Source: Phaeobacter sp. G2
Lineage (GTDB): Bacteria > Pseudomonadota > Alphaproteobacteria > Rhodobacterales > Rhodobacteraceae
Reading direction: 5' to 3'
DNA length: 64,000 bases
Assembly: GCA_025163595.1 (NCBI GenBank)
Contig: CP104100.1
Location: 186,001-250,000 of the forward strand
Shown here: positions 27,799 through 37,460 of the stretch, piece by piece
How the letters are laid out: every line of letters begins with the position of its first letter
Numbering within the stretch: position 1 is the first letter of the stretch
Made by a program: the position numbers and the translations under genes
Notes under the pieces: model-generated
The model's input: only the letters and a program-made list of their open reading frames with translations
Databases searched by the model: none
What the model was told of the DNA's origin: nothing

Positions 27799-28563
27799 AT
27801 GCCTGACGCCCCGGTCTCTGGATCCCGTAGCAAAATGCCCAAGGTTGCCCTGTTGATGACGCGGCCACAGGAGGGCTCTTTGCGGTTTGTGGCGCAGCTG
27901 CCTGCGGAGATTCTGGCGCAGTTAGAGGTGATTCATGCACCGCTGATGCAGGTGACGCCGCTTGCAACTGCGGTTGATCTCACGGGCTACCAGGGCGTGA
28001 TTTTCACCTCCGCCAATGGGGTGGCCGCCGCCCGTAGCGCCCCCGCCGCGCTGCCCGCCTTTTGCGTTGGGCAACGCACGACCCAAGCCGCTGAACAGGC
28101 AGGGTGGCAGGCGCGGTATTGTGGTGCCTCCGCAGCAGAGCTGATTGCTCATCTTTCCAAAGCCAGACCTGTCACGCCCCTGCTGCATCTGCATGGGCGC
28201 CATACCCGTGGCGATATAGCGCAACAGCTGACCAGTGCTGGTCTGCCCTGTGAGGGGCAGGTGATCTACGATCAGCAGCTTTTGTCGCCCAGCGAGGAGG
28301 CAAAGCAGCGCATCCTGGCGCAAGATGCCGTTATTGCGCCGCTTTTTTCACCACGAACTGCGCGGCATTTTGCCTGTCTGGGGCTGGATCAAGTTAATTT
28401 GTCTTTGATTGCGTTAAGTCAGGCCGTTGCGGCTGAGCTGAAGGGTTTGAACTACAAGGACTTGCAGGTAAGTAGGACGCCAGATGCCAGTAGTATGGCT
28501 GTGATGGTCCGCGATGCCGCAGTTCGATTGACGCACCTTGAGGGTGGCAATCCGGCGCAGTAG
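27799..28563 (+). CDS. hemD: Uroporphyrinogen-III synthase
   Basis: Closes hydroxymethylbilane to uroporphyrinogen III in tetrapyrrole synthesis. Sequence conservation in this family is low; the supporting features are [10 protein letters not shown] at the N-terminus, [12 protein letters not shown] near residue 72, and [13 protein letters not shown] near 182, plus the neighbouring hemY. I chose the ATG at 27799, which has AGGAG about 8 nt upstream; alternative starts are 27769 and 27835. The product is 254 residues. It heads a hemD - mitofilin-like - hemY block. Confidence 0.88.
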   Translation: MPDAPVSGSRSKMPKVALLMTRPQEGSLRFVAQLPAEILAQLEVIHAPLMQVTPLATAVDLTGYQGVIFTSANGVAAARSAPAALPAFCVGQRTTQAAEQAGWQARYCGASAAELIAHLSKARPVTPLLHLHGRHTRGDIAQQLTSAGLPCEGQVIYDQQLLSPSEEAKQRILAQDAVIAPLFSPRTARHFACLGLDQVNLSLIALSQAVAAELKGLNYKDLQVSRTPDASSMAVMVRDAAVRLTHLEGGNPAQ

Positions 28564-28616
28564 GGTCGGGGCATTGTAGGGCGTTTAGGTGATTTGAGAA
28601 TCGAGGGGAGGCCGGT

Positions 28617-29993
28617 GTGGCTGACAAGACAACTGCGGATGAAGTGACCAAGCCTGCGGCTGGCACGCAGGACCCTGGGGCAAAAGATGCACCAATCTCT
28701 GAAACAGAGAGCGCGGTTGCTGAGGATCAGATCACAGCCGAGGGGGTTGATCAGGACGCGGATGACGCGGTGATCTCTTCTGAGACTGAGACTGAGACTG
28801 AGACTGAGACTGAGACTGAGACTGAGACTGAGACTGAGACTGAGACTGAGACTGAGACTGAGACTGAGACTGAGACTGAGACTGAGACATCAGAAGATCC
28901 AGTCGAGGCCAAAGACCAGGAAGACGTGTCTTCTGACGTGACTGCGCCCCCCGCAGCTCAGCCCGAAATTGAACGCATCATCGAAAAACGCGGTGGCTTC
29001 GGCGCGGCGCTCCTGGGTGGGGCTGTGGCCGCTGTCTTGGGCTTTGCCGTTGGCCAGGGCGGGCTTCTCAACTCGGTATTGCCGAGTGGCCTGCTGGGAT
29101 CCGCTGGCTTTGATAAGGCTTCTTATGAGGCCGATATGGCGGCTCATGCAAAGGAACAGGCGGAGATCAAGGAGCAGCTTGCTGCGCTGCAGGGGCAATT
29201 GGGCGGTCTTGAGCTGCCAGATCTGGCGCCTTTGCAGACCCGGCTTGATGAGCTTGAAACTACTGTAGAAACCCTGCGCGATGATCCGGCATCCGGGTCT
29301 GCAAGTGCAGATGAAATTTCCGCTTTGACCGCCCGGTTGGATCAGATTGAGGCGCGCCCGCTCACCGATGCGGCCTCCCCCGAGGCGGTTGCCGCCTTTG
29401 AGGGCGAGTTGGCCAAGCTGCAACAAAGCCTGGCCACCCAGCGGTCTGAGGTCGAAGACATGCTGGCTGAGGCCCGTCTTACGGAACAGGCAAGTTTGGA
29501 ATCGGCGCGTATTGCCTCGGCGCAATTGGCCTTGGCTAAAATTCGCATCTCGCTGGATGCCGGCGGCAGCTTTGCCGCGCCACTGGCTGAGTTGCAGGGA
29601 TTGCAGGTCTCGGTTCCCGCCGCTTTGTCCGGCAGCGGTGACGCCGGTGTGACCCCGCTGTCTGGTCTGCAGGCCAGCTATCCGCCCCTCGCCCGCGAGG
29701 CATTGGCCCTGGCGCGGCAGGACAGCGCAGAAAGCGGTAGCCTGATGGACTACGTCAACCGCCATCTGGGGGCCCGTTCGGTGACTCCACAAGACGGCGA
29801 AGGGGCGGACGCCGTATTGTCCCGCGCCGAGGCTGCTTTGCAATCTGGCTCAATCGCCGATGCACTTGCAGAGGTAGAGACCCTGCCCGCGCCCGCCCGT
29901 GCAGTCTTTGCTGATTGGCTGGCCTCCGCGCAAACTCGTCTGGCAGCGATCGCCGCTGTTGATCAACTGGCCCAAAGCCTGAACGCAAAATAA
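28617..29993 (+). CDS. Mitofilin/Mic60-like inner membrane protein
   Basis: A 458-residue protein with an acidic, disordered N-terminus, one membrane helix at about residues 126-150 ([19 protein letters not shown]), a long coiled coil (about 165-320) and a C-terminal mitofilin-like domain (residues about 380-455). This architecture and the place between hemD and hemY match alphaproteobacterial Mic60 homologues, which shape intracytoplasmic membranes. The start is GTG with GAGGGGAG upstream. The N-terminal region is interrupted by 18 Glu-Thr dipeptides encoded by a hexanucleotide repeat, which is the odd feature of this gene. Confidence 0.87.
   Translation: MADKTTADEVTKPAAGTQDPGAKDAPISETESAVAEDQITAEGVDQDADDAVISSETETETETETETETETETETETETETETETETETETSEDPVEAKDQEDVSSDVTAPPAAQPEIERIIEKRGGFGAALLGGAVAAVLGFAVGQGGLLNSVLPSGLLGSAGFDKASYEADMAAHAKEQAEIKEQLAALQGQLGGLELPDLAPLQTRLDELETTVETLRDDPASGSASADEISALTARLDQIEARPLTDAASPEAVAAFEGELAKLQQSLATQRSEVEDMLAEARLTEQASLESARIASAQLALAKIRISLDAGGSFAAPLAELQGLQVSVPAALSGSGDAGVTPLSGLQASYPPLAREALALARQDSAESGSLMDYVNRHLGARSVTPQDGEGADAVLSRAEAALQSGSIADALAEVETLPAPARAVFADWLASAQTRLAAIAAVDQLAQSLNAK
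28782..28889 (+). repeat. GAGACT hexanucleotide tandem repeat, 18 units
   Basis: Seventeen perfect GAGACT units followed by one GAGACA, 108 bp in all, within the mitofilin-like gene. They encode (Glu-Thr)18 on the cytoplasmic side of the membrane helix. Because the unit is six bases, gain or loss of copies keeps the frame and only changes the length of the acidic linker. Confidence 0.98.
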
Positions 29994-30003
29994 GGAAGCC
30001 GCC

Positions 30004-31521
30004 ATGCTCTGGTCATTGTTGAAAATTCTGGTCTTTGTTGCCCTCGTGGCCTTGCTTGCCTTTGGAGCGGGTATTCTGATGGAAACCGCAGGCGGGGTGC
30101 AGATCACCGTAGCGGGGACCGAATACACCCTGGGGGCGCTGCAATCGGTGCTGGCGCTGGGTCTGTTGGTGCTGGGGGTCTGGATCTTCCTGAAGCTGCT
30201 GACCCTGCTTATCGCCACGCTCAAGTTCCTCAACGGGGACGAAACGGCGATGTCGCGCTATTTTGACAAGGGACGCGAGCGCAAGGGCTATCAGGCGCTG
30301 TCCGATGGTATGATGGCGCTGGCCTCTGGCGAGGGGCGTCTGGCGCTGACCAAGGCGTCAAAGGCGGCGCGGTATCTGGATAATCCGGAACTTACCGACC
30401 TGTTGACGGCGCAGGCGGCGGAAATGGCCGGCGATACGCATAAGGCCGCAGAGGCCTATAAGCGCCTGCTGAGCAATCAGACCACCCGCTTTGTCGGGGT
30501 GCGCGGCATCATGAAGCAAAAGCTGTCCGAGGGGGACAGGGTCACCGCGCTGCAATTGGCCGAAAAGGCCCTAGCACTGCGTCCCAAACACGAAGAAGTT
30601 CAGGACACGTTGCTGCAGCTTCAGGCCCAGGCCGAAGACTGGGCGGGGGCGCGTAAAACCCTGTCCACCAAGCTGAAATCGGGCACGCTGCCGCGCGATG
30701 TGTTTAAACGTCGCGATGCGGTGCTGGCGCTTTCCGCCTCTCGTGGGGTTATCGACGAAGAGGCAACAGTCGCGCAGCGCGAACAGGCCATTGAGGCCAA
30801 TCGGCTATCGCCCGATCTGGTTCCGGCAGCGGCGATGGCGGCGCGAGCCTATTTGGCGCAGGGCAAGAAACGCAATGCAGTCAAGGTGTTGAAAAAGGCC
30901 TGGGAGGCACAGCCGCACCCGGACCTTGCCCATGTCTTTGCCGAGGTTGAGCCAGAGGAAACCGCCGCGCAGCGGGTGAAACGTTTTGACCAGCTGGCGC
31001 GGCTAAAGCCACAGGATGACGAAACCCGGCTGGTCATGGCCGAGCTGCATATCGTCGCCGAAGATTTCCCCGAGGCGCGCCGCGCGTTGGGAGATCTGGT
31101 GGAACGGGCGCCGGATGCGCGGGTGCTGACGCTGATGGCGGCGATTGAGAAAGGCGAGGGCGCTGACAATGCGGTGACCCAGGCCTGGCTGGCGCGGGCC
31201 TTGACGGCGCCGCGGGGGCCGCAGTGGCTGTGCAGCAACTGCAACCATATCCATGCCGATTGGGCACCGGTTTGTGAACATTGCACCAGCTTTGACACCC
31301 TGAGCTGGCAACGCCCGGAAACCCCGGAGGTCGCCAGCGCCACCGGTGTGCATATGCTACCGCTGATCACCGGCGCAGCAGCTGCAAGCAACGCGGCCAC
31401 GGGCGCTGTGGTGGTGCAAGACATCGTTGATGTTGAGGAGATCGACGCCAGCGCTGAGGCTGATAAGGCGGATGACAGCGCCGGGTCAGAAGAAGGCGGC
31501 GACGCCCAAGCCAAAGCATAA
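30004..31521 (+). CDS. hemY: HemY-type TPR membrane protein with C-terminal zinc ribbon
   Basis: A 505-residue protein with two N-terminal membrane helices (about residues 5-27 and 42-65, the HemY_N region) and a TPR-rich cytoplasmic part. The name reflects linkage to heme genes; it is not the oxygen-dependent protoporphyrinogen oxidase of Bacillus. C410, C413, C424 and C427 form a CxxC-x10-CxxC rubredoxin-like ribbon (WLCSNCNHIH...CEHC), reminiscent of LapB/YciM. A low-complexity acidic tail follows. It starts 10 bp after the mitofilin-like gene with GGAAG as ribosome site. Confidence 0.88.
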   Translation: MLWSLLKILVFVALVALLAFGAGILMETAGGVQITVAGTEYTLGALQSVLALGLLVLGVWIFLKLLTLLIATLKFLNGDETAMSRYFDKGRERKGYQALSDGMMALASGEGRLALTKASKAARYLDNPELTDLLTAQAAEMAGDTHKAAEAYKRLLSNQTTRFVGVRGIMKQKLSEGDRVTALQLAEKALALRPKHEEVQDTLLQLQAQAEDWAGARKTLSTKLKSGTLPRDVFKRRDAVLALSASRGVIDEEATVAQREQAIEANRLSPDLVPAAAMAARAYLAQGKKRNAVKVLKKAWEAQPHPDLAHVFAEVEPEETAAQRVKRFDQLARLKPQDDETRLVMAELHIVAEDFPEARRALGDLVERAPDARVLTLMAAIEKGEGADNAVTQAWLARALTAPRGPQWLCSNCNHIHADWAPVCEHCTSFDTLSWQRPETPEVASATGVHMLPLITGAAAASNAATGAVVVQDIVDVEEIDASAEADKADDSAGSEEGGDAQAKA

Positions 31522-31535
31522 AGACTTCACAAAGC

Positions 31536-31587
31536 AAACCGGGGGTGCAGGCGCGCAGGTGCCAGTTGTCCCCCCCCCCGTTTCTTC
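31536..31587 (+). terminator. Possible terminator after hemY
   Basis: AAAC-c-GGGGG (31536-31545) can pair with CCCCC-c-GTTT (31574-31583) around a long loop, followed by CTT. A run of ten C (31570-31579) forms part of it. Support is modest because of the mismatch and the long loop. Confidence 0.4.
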
Positions 31588-31696
31588 CCGTAAGCCATCT
31601 GTTTGGGTATAGTCCAGATTTACGCGGTGTAAGTCTGGACAGATACTGCTGGCTTGGCTCTGCTACCACCCACAGGGTTGTATGGGGAGGAACGCA

Positions 31697-33319
31697 ATGA
31701 AATTTGACTATGTAATTGTCGGAGGTGGCTCTGCCGGGGCGACATTGGCTGCCCGTTTGAGTGAGGATTCTGCCACTACGGTCTGTCTGATTGAGGCCGG
31801 CGGTAAGGGGGACGGTATTCTGGTGCGCGCTCCGGCTGCGGTTGTTGCGATGCTGCCGGGGCGACCCAAGATCAACAACTGGGCCTTTGAAACGGTGCCG
31901 CAGCCGGGGCTGAATGGCCGCAAGGGCTATCAGCCACGGGGCAAGGCCCTGGGCGGATCGAGCGCCATCAATGCCATGCTCTATGTTCGTGGCCATGCCA
32001 AGGACTATGACGAATGGGCCGATCTGGGCTGCGACGGCTGGAACTGGGACGCGGTGTTGCCCTATTTCAAGCGTGCCGAAAATAACGAGCGCGGCGGCGA
32101 TGCGGTGCACGGGGACAGCGGGCCGCTGCAGGTCAGCAATCAGAAATCCCCACGCCCCATCACCCGCGCCTTTGTCGAGGCCGGTCAGGCGCTGCAGATC
32201 CGCGAAGTCGCCGATTTCAACAGCGGCGATAACGAGGGCATTGGCGAATACCAGGTCACCCAGTTTCATGCCCAGGATAAGAACGGTGAGCGGTGCTCGG
32301 CGGCGGCGGCCTATCTGCATCCGGTGATGGATCGCCCCAATCTGACGGTGCTGACCAAAGCCCATGCCACCAGGGTGCTGTTTGAAGGCAAGCGCGCCAC
32401 TGGCGTTGCCTATCGCCAGGGGGGGCAGGACAAAGAGGTCATGGCGCAGCGCGAGGTGCTGCTTTGTGGTGGAACGTTCAATTCGCCGCAACTGCTGCAA
32501 CTGTCGGGCGTTGGCCGGGCTGAGGATATCGAACCACATGGCATCAAGATGCTGCACGAGCTGCCCGGAGTGGGCCAGAACCTGCAGGATCATCTGGATT
32601 TCACCCTGGCCTACAAAAGCAAGGATCGCGACAACTTTGGCATATCCCTGCCGGGCAGCCTATCTTTGCTGAAACATATCACCAACTGGCGGTCTTCGGG
32701 CCAGGGCATGATTGCCACCCCCTTTGCCGAAGGCGCGGCCTTTCTCAAGACCGAAAGCCATCTGGAGCGCGCGGATATTCAGCTACATTTTGTCATCTCA
32801 ATCGTGGATGATCATGCGCGAAAACTGCATATGGGCCATGGGTTTAGTTGCCATGTCTGTGTGTTGCGGCCAAAATCGCGGGGTTCGGTCGGGTTGACCT
32901 CCGGTGATCCCATGGCGCCGCCGCGCATTGATCCGCAGTTCCTGTCGGATCCCGAAGATCTGGCCGTGCTGATCAAGGGCGCGCGCAAGACGCGACAGCT
33001 GATGCAAACCGCACCGCTGTCCGGCTACATCCACAAAGAACTCTTTATCAAAGAAGAGCCGGATGACGCAGCGTTGGAGCAGCACATCCGGGCGCGCTCG
33101 GATACGATTTATCATCCGGTGGGAACCTGTAAGATGGGGCAGGACGACATGGCTGTTGTCGATCCGGATTTGAAGGTGCGGGGCCTGGCGGGGCTGCGCG
33201 TTGTAGATGCCTCTGTGATGCCGCGGCTGATAGGGGGGAATACCAACGCCCCCACCATTATGATTGCAGAAAAGGCTGCGGATCTGATCCGTGGCCATGC
33301 AGCGCTGGCTGCAGAATAA
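31697..33319 (+). CDS. GMC-family FAD-dependent alcohol dehydrogenase
   Basis: A 540-residue flavoprotein of the glucose-methanol-choline family. The FAD-binding motif VIVGGGSAG is at residues 6-14; [20 protein letters not shown] is GMC signature 1, and [16 protein letters not shown] is signature 2; the catalytic His lies in [10 protein letters not shown] and the [16 protein letters not shown] end is conserved. The ATG at 31697 has GGGGAGG upstream. Choline dehydrogenase or an AlkJ-like aliphatic alcohol dehydrogenase are both possible. The acyl-CoA ligase 19 bp downstream favours oxidation of an alcohol whose acid is then activated. Confidence 0.92.
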   Translation: MKFDYVIVGGGSAGATLAARLSEDSATTVCLIEAGGKGDGILVRAPAAVVAMLPGRPKINNWAFETVPQPGLNGRKGYQPRGKALGGSSAINAMLYVRGHAKDYDEWADLGCDGWNWDAVLPYFKRAENNERGGDAVHGDSGPLQVSNQKSPRPITRAFVEAGQALQIREVADFNSGDNEGIGEYQVTQFHAQDKNGERCSAAAAYLHPVMDRPNLTVLTKAHATRVLFEGKRATGVAYRQGGQDKEVMAQREVLLCGGTFNSPQLLQLSGVGRAEDIEPHGIKMLHELPGVGQNLQDHLDFTLAYKSKDRDNFGISLPGSLSLLKHITNWRSSGQGMIATPFAEGAAFLKTESHLERADIQLHFVISIVDDHARKLHMGHGFSCHVCVLRPKSRGSVGLTSGDPMAPPRIDPQFLSDPEDLAVLIKGARKTRQLMQTAPLSGYIHKELFIKEEPDDAALEQHIRARSDTIYHPVGTCKMGQDDMAVVDPDLKVRGLAGLRVVDASVMPRLIGGNTNAPTIMIAEKAADLIRGHAALAAE

Positions 33320-33338
33320 TTTGGAGGAGACAGGCGAA

Positions 33339-34958
33339 ATGCTTGGCAAGATGATGCACAATCCGCTGACGATCAGCTCTTTGATTGAACATGCGGGGCG
33401 CTATCACGGCGAAACCACAGTGACCTCAGTCGAAACCTCTGGGGAGGTGGTGCATTCCAGCTGGGGCGAGGTTGAGGCCAACGCCCGCAAACTGGCCGCC
33501 GCGCTGGAGCGTCTGGGCGTGGCCCAGGGGGACCGTTGCGGTACCATTGCCTGGAACAACCAGCGGCACCTGGAAATCTATTTTGGTGTCGCCGGCGCCG
33601 GAATGATCTGCCACACGATCAACCCGCGCCTGAAACCCGAGCAGCTGATTTATATCATCAATCATGCTGAAGATCAGGTCTTGTTCATTGATGCCACCTT
33701 TGTGACCGCGGTGGGTCAGCTGAAGGAGCATTTCAAAACCGTCAAACACATCGTGCTGATGGGCCCGCGCGATGAAGCCGCCGCCGAGGCTGTGCCGGGT
33801 ATCCTGTTCTATGACGAGCTGATTGCCGCCGAAGGTGATGCGTACAGCTGGCCAGAGCTGGATGAAAACATGCCGTCGAGCCTGTGCTATACCTCGGGCA
33901 CCACCGGCAATCCCAAAGGGGTTCAATATACCCACCGCACCACCGTGCTGCACTCGCTGGGGGGCAACCAGCCGGATGGGCTGGCGATCTCGGCGCGGGA
34001 TACGGTGATGGCCGTGGTACCGATGTTCCACGTGAATGCCTGGGGCGTGCCCTATATTGCCGCTGGTGTTGGCGCCAAACTGGTGCTGCCAGGGCCAAAC
34101 CTGGACGGCGAAAGCCTGGTCAAGCTGATCGACGGTGAGCAGGTGACCCTGGCGCTGGGCGTTCCAACCATCTGGATGGGACTGTTGCAGGCACTGGAAA
34201 AGACCGGCAGCAAGGCCGAGAGCCTGACCCGCACCGTTGTGGGGGGCTCGGCGCTGCCAACGGTGATGATCCCGGCCTTCCGCGACAAATACGGGGTGGA
34301 GCTGATCCATGCCTGGGGCATGACGGAAACCAGCCCGTTGGGAACGATGAATCATCTGCTGCAAAAGCATCATGATCTGTCCGACACCGAAAAAGGCGCC
34401 ATCCGCGAAGGCCAGGGCCGTCCACCCTATGGGGTCGAGCTGCGTATTGTCGACGAATCAGGCCATGTGCTGGCCAATGATGGGGAAACCCAGGGTGAGC
34501 TTCAGATCCGTGGCCACTGGATTATCGACACCTACTTTGGCCAGGACAAAAGTGCCCTGACCATGGATGGCTGGTTTGACACCGGCGATGTCGCCACCAT
34601 TGACGGCGATGGCTACATGATTATCCGCGACCGCTCCAAGGATATCATCAAGTCCGGCGGCGAGTGGATTTCGACGGTGGAACTGGAAGATATTGCCATG
34701 TCGCACCCGCAGGTGGCGCAGGCCGCTGCCATTGCGGCGCAGCATCCCAAATGGGATGAACGCCCGGTGGTGATCGCAATCAAATCTGACGCGGATCTGA
34801 CCGAGGCTGATCTTCTGGCCCATTATGAGGGTCGTGTAGCCAGCTGGCAAATCCCGGACAAGGTGGTTTTTGTGACTGAACTGCCGTTGGGCGGGACCGG
34901 TAAGGTGCTGAAGAATAAGCTGCGCGAATCGTTTGGCTCTATCCTGATTGAGTCCTAA
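33339..34958 (+). CDS. Acyl-CoA ligase, AlkK/DmdB-like
   Basis: A 539-residue AMP-forming acid:CoA ligase. The adenylation motif YTSGTTGNPKG is at residues 184-194; HAWGMTETSP, WFDTGDVATID and the C-terminal catalytic lysine in GGTGKVLKNKL are present. The N-terminus (MLGKMMHNPLTISSLIEHAGRY) resembles Roseobacter DmdB, the 3-methylmercaptopropionate-CoA ligase of DMSP demethylation, and AlkK medium-chain ligases, which belong to one subfamily. The ATG at 33339 has GGAGGAG upstream. Substrate cannot be settled from sequence; no dmdC or dmdD neighbour is present. Confidence 0.9.
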   Translation: MLGKMMHNPLTISSLIEHAGRYHGETTVTSVETSGEVVHSSWGEVEANARKLAAALERLGVAQGDRCGTIAWNNQRHLEIYFGVAGAGMICHTINPRLKPEQLIYIINHAEDQVLFIDATFVTAVGQLKEHFKTVKHIVLMGPRDEAAAEAVPGILFYDELIAAEGDAYSWPELDENMPSSLCYTSGTTGNPKGVQYTHRTTVLHSLGGNQPDGLAISARDTVMAVVPMFHVNAWGVPYIAAGVGAKLVLPGPNLDGESLVKLIDGEQVTLALGVPTIWMGLLQALEKTGSKAESLTRTVVGGSALPTVMIPAFRDKYGVELIHAWGMTETSPLGTMNHLLQKHHDLSDTEKGAIREGQGRPPYGVELRIVDESGHVLANDGETQGELQIRGHWIIDTYFGQDKSALTMDGWFDTGDVATIDGDGYMIIRDRSKDIIKSGGEWISTVELEDIAMSHPQVAQAAAIAAQHPKWDERPVVIAIKSDADLTEADLLAHYEGRVASWQIPDKVVFVTELPLGGTGKVLKNKLRESFGSILIES

Positions 34959-34968
34959 CAGAACTGAC

Positions 34969-35016
34969 CTGCGCCCCAGCAGCCAAAGCCGGGGCGCAGT
35001 CATCTACCTTTTTTGT
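34969..35016 (+). terminator. Intrinsic terminator after the acyl-CoA ligase gene
   Basis: A perfect 9-bp stem CTGCGCCCC/GGGGCGCAG (34969-34977 with 34991-34999), 13-base loop; a TTTTTT run follows about 9 bases later. Confidence 0.75.
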
Positions 35017-35158
35017 CCGCAGCCCTGGCCCTAGCAGGGCACTGGGCTATGCCACCCCCCTGTTTATAAGCCTTAACTGCCGGCAAGTTTAATTGTTAAG
35101 GGCCAGTTAGCACCCCACCTGATATCCCATGAGTGGGTGAAAAATAGTGGTGGTGGAT

Positions 35159-35992
35159 ATGAGCGCACAAAATGGAATGGCGCCTATTATCATCAAGAAG
35201 AAAAAAGTCGTTAGTGGCGGTGGCCACCATGGGGGCGCCTGGAAGGTGGCCTATGCAGACTTTGTGACAGCCATGATGGCGTTCTTCTTGTTGATGTGGC
35301 TGTTGAACGCAACAACTGAAAAGCAACGTAAGGGTCTGGCGGATTACTTTTCGCCATCGATTCCGCTCAGCCGGATTTCCGGTGGCGGCAATGGTGCCTT
35401 CCAGGGCGACAGTATGTTTACCGAAGACATCCAGCCGCAGTCCGGTACGGGGGCTTCTGACATCAATCCGATGGATGCGCAGAAAGCCCAGGGTCAGACC
35501 GGCGTCAGTGATGCCGAGAAAGCCGAGGAAGACAGCAAGTTCCGCGCCATCGAAGAGCAGCTTCAGGGCCGCGGTGGTGAGAGCATGGTTTCGGTTGAGA
35601 TGTCACGCCACATCATTACGCGTGTCACCGATGAAGGTCTGATTGTCGAACTGTTCGAGACAGACGGGGTCAATCTTTTTGCCGCCGGTGGTGCGGAGCC
35701 GACTCCGTTGTTCCGTGACCTGGTGCGCATGGTGGCGCGGGTGAGTGGCAGTGTGACCAATGACATTGCGATCAGCGGGCACATTCAGTCGCATCCGGTT
35801 GTTCTGGCACAGAATCCGGTTTGGGAAGTGTCTCATAACCGGGCAAATGTTACCCGAACTCTGCTCGAATCGGGTGGTATGAAATCCAGCCGAATCCATC
35901 GGATTACGGGGCACGCGGACAGAAAACTGGCAGTGAAAAATCCGATGGCGGTCCGGAATAACCGGGTGGAAATCATCCTCTTGCGTGAATGA
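35159..35992 (+). CDS. motB: Flagellar motor stator protein MotB
   Basis: The peptidoglycan-anchored stator subunit. A basic N-terminus (IIIKKKK) leads to the single membrane helix, with the proton-binding Asp at D34 in VAYADFVTAMMAFFLLMW. The C-terminal OmpA-like domain runs from about residue 140 to 275 and contains SGHIQSHP, VSHNRANVTR and ITGHADRK, the peptidoglycan-binding pattern. The product is 277 residues from the ATG at 35159. Its partner motA lies more than 11 kb away at 47.7 kb. TTAA half-sites occur upstream (35073, 35089, 35096) but not with CtrA spacing. Confidence 0.93.
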   Translation: MSAQNGMAPIIIKKKKVVSGGGHHGGAWKVAYADFVTAMMAFFLLMWLLNATTEKQRKGLADYFSPSIPLSRISGGGNGAFQGDSMFTEDIQPQSGTGASDINPMDAQKAQGQTGVSDAEKAEEDSKFRAIEEQLQGRGGESMVSVEMSRHIITRVTDEGLIVELFETDGVNLFAAGGAEPTPLFRDLVRMVARVSGSVTNDIAISGHIQSHPVVLAQNPVWEVSHNRANVTRTLLESGGMKSSRIHRITGHADRKLAVKNPMAVRNNRVEIILLRE

Positions 35993-36043
35993 ACCCTATA
36001 TAACTCACCCTCGGGCGGCGCAGTATAAATTGCATTTTATCTG

Positions 36044-36058
36044 TTAGCCGCCCGTTAA
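36044..36058 (+). promoter_or_regulatory. Candidate CtrA box upstream of flgE
   Basis: TTAG-N7-TTAA, one mismatch from the CtrA consensus TTAA-N7-TTAA, located 58 bp before the flgE start. CtrA controls flagellar genes in several Rhodobacterales. The motif is short and could occur by chance; a similar one at the fliF/fliL promoter raises its value. Confidence 0.5.
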
Positions 36059-36115
36059 GTGCTGATGCGCTAGCTGTTGCTCCAAGAACGACTTATTGCA
36101 GCAGAAAGGCGCAAC

Positions 36116-37417
36116 ATGACCATTTCTTCCGCCCTGAATGCCGGTGTTTCCGGATTGAGTGCAAACGCGAGCTCTTTGGCCGCAATTTCGGACAATATCG
36201 CAAACTCCTCCACAAGCGGGTACAAGAGAGTAGAGACAGACTTCCAATCCATGGTGGTCGGCTCTTCTGGCGGCAGGTATTCTGCGGGCGGTGTCTCCGC
36301 CAGCAATATGCGCCTGATTGACCAGCGCGGACCTCTTGTCGGAACCAACAATGCAACCGATCTGGCTGTAAGTGGCCGTGGCATGTTGCCCGTCGCCTCC
36401 CTGACCGAAGTGCAGGGCGACAATGGGTCTCCAACCATGTTGATGACCACGACCGGGTCCTTCCGCACCAATGACGAAGGTTACCTGACGACAAAATCAG
36501 GTCTGGTCCTGCTCGGCTGGCCTGCCAACCCGGATGGTACAGTTTCAGACGGTCCACGCGACACAGCCGAAGGGCTGGAGCCGGTTCAGTACAACATGAA
36601 CCAGCTGACTGGCGAGCCGACAACAACTGTTGGTCTGGGCGTGAACCTTCCCGCCACTGATACCGAGGCCGGCAGCGCGGGTACTGTGCGCAACATGACG
36701 GTTGAATATTATGACAACCTTGGCAGCTCGCAGACACTGGGCATTACCTATACGCCAACGGTTCCTGCAAGCGGCAGCTCGAACGAATGGACCATGCAGA
36801 TCACCGATAGCGCCTCTGGCGGCGCGGTGATTGGCGAATACACCATGACGTTCAATGACAGTCGTACCGCGGGTGGTTCACTTGCCTCGGTCACGGCGGT
36901 TTCGGGCGGTGCCTATGATCCGGCAACCGGCAGCATTGTGGTCAATGTTGATGGCGGGCCGATGGAAATCAAAGTCGGCACCATTGGTGAGAGCGATGGG
37001 TTCACCCAGCTTTCCGATACCTTTGCACCGGCTTCGGTCACCAAAGACGGTTCCGAAGTCGGCACCATGGTTGGTGTCGAAGTTGACCCGCAGGGCTATC
37101 TCCGCGCCAACTATGATTCCGGTGCCAGCCGTGTGATTTACAAGATCCCACTGGTGGATGTCCCTAATTTGAATGGCCTGAAATCACTTGATAACCAGAC
37201 CTATCTGCCCTCGTCGGACAGTGGATCCTACTTCTTGTGGGACGCGGGTGACGGACCAACAGGGGAAGTTGCCTCTTATTCGCGGGAAGAATCAGCCACC
37301 GATGTGGCGACCGAACTGACGGATATGATCAAGACGCAGCGGGCCTATTCTTCCAATGCCAAAGTGATCCAGACCGTCGATGAGATGCTTCAGGAAACCA
37401 CCAACATCAAGCGATAA
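36116..37417 (+). CDS. flgE: Flagellar hook protein FlgE
   Basis: Builds the flexible hook. The 433-residue product starts MTISSALNAGVSGLSANASS, the N-terminal D0 helix of rod/hook proteins, followed by IAANSSTSGYKR-type sequence (here DNIANSSTSGYKRVETDF); the C-terminal D0 helix contains the conserved TELTDMIKTQRAYSSNAKVIQT and ends in an unusual TTNIKR. The ATG at 36116 is fixed by homology and has AGAAAGG upstream. First of four flagellar genes flgE-flgK-flgL-flgI. Confidence 0.95.
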   Translation: MTISSALNAGVSGLSANASSLAAISDNIANSSTSGYKRVETDFQSMVVGSSGGRYSAGGVSASNMRLIDQRGPLVGTNNATDLAVSGRGMLPVASLTEVQGDNGSPTMLMTTTGSFRTNDEGYLTTKSGLVLLGWPANPDGTVSDGPRDTAEGLEPVQYNMNQLTGEPTTTVGLGVNLPATDTEAGSAGTVRNMTVEYYDNLGSSQTLGITYTPTVPASGSSNEWTMQITDSASGGAVIGEYTMTFNDSRTAGGSLASVTAVSGGAYDPATGSIVVNVDGGPMEIKVGTIGESDGFTQLSDTFAPASVTKDGSEVGTMVGVEVDPQGYLRANYDSGASRVIYKIPLVDVPNLNGLKSLDNQTYLPSSDSGSYFLWDAGDGPTGEVASYSREESATDVATELTDMIKTQRAYSSNAKVIQTVDEMLQETTNIKR

Positions 37418-37460
37418 GCGTCGCTGATACTTTGACTCCGGCTTAGAAAGAGCGCCTGAC

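Noticed and set aside
28782..28889. CRISPR-like repeat
   Set aside because: The units are contiguous hexamers without spacers and lie in frame within a gene.
35073..35099. CtrA box upstream of motB
   Set aside because: Three TTAA half-sites occur, but the spacings are 16 and 7 bases between starts, not the required 11.
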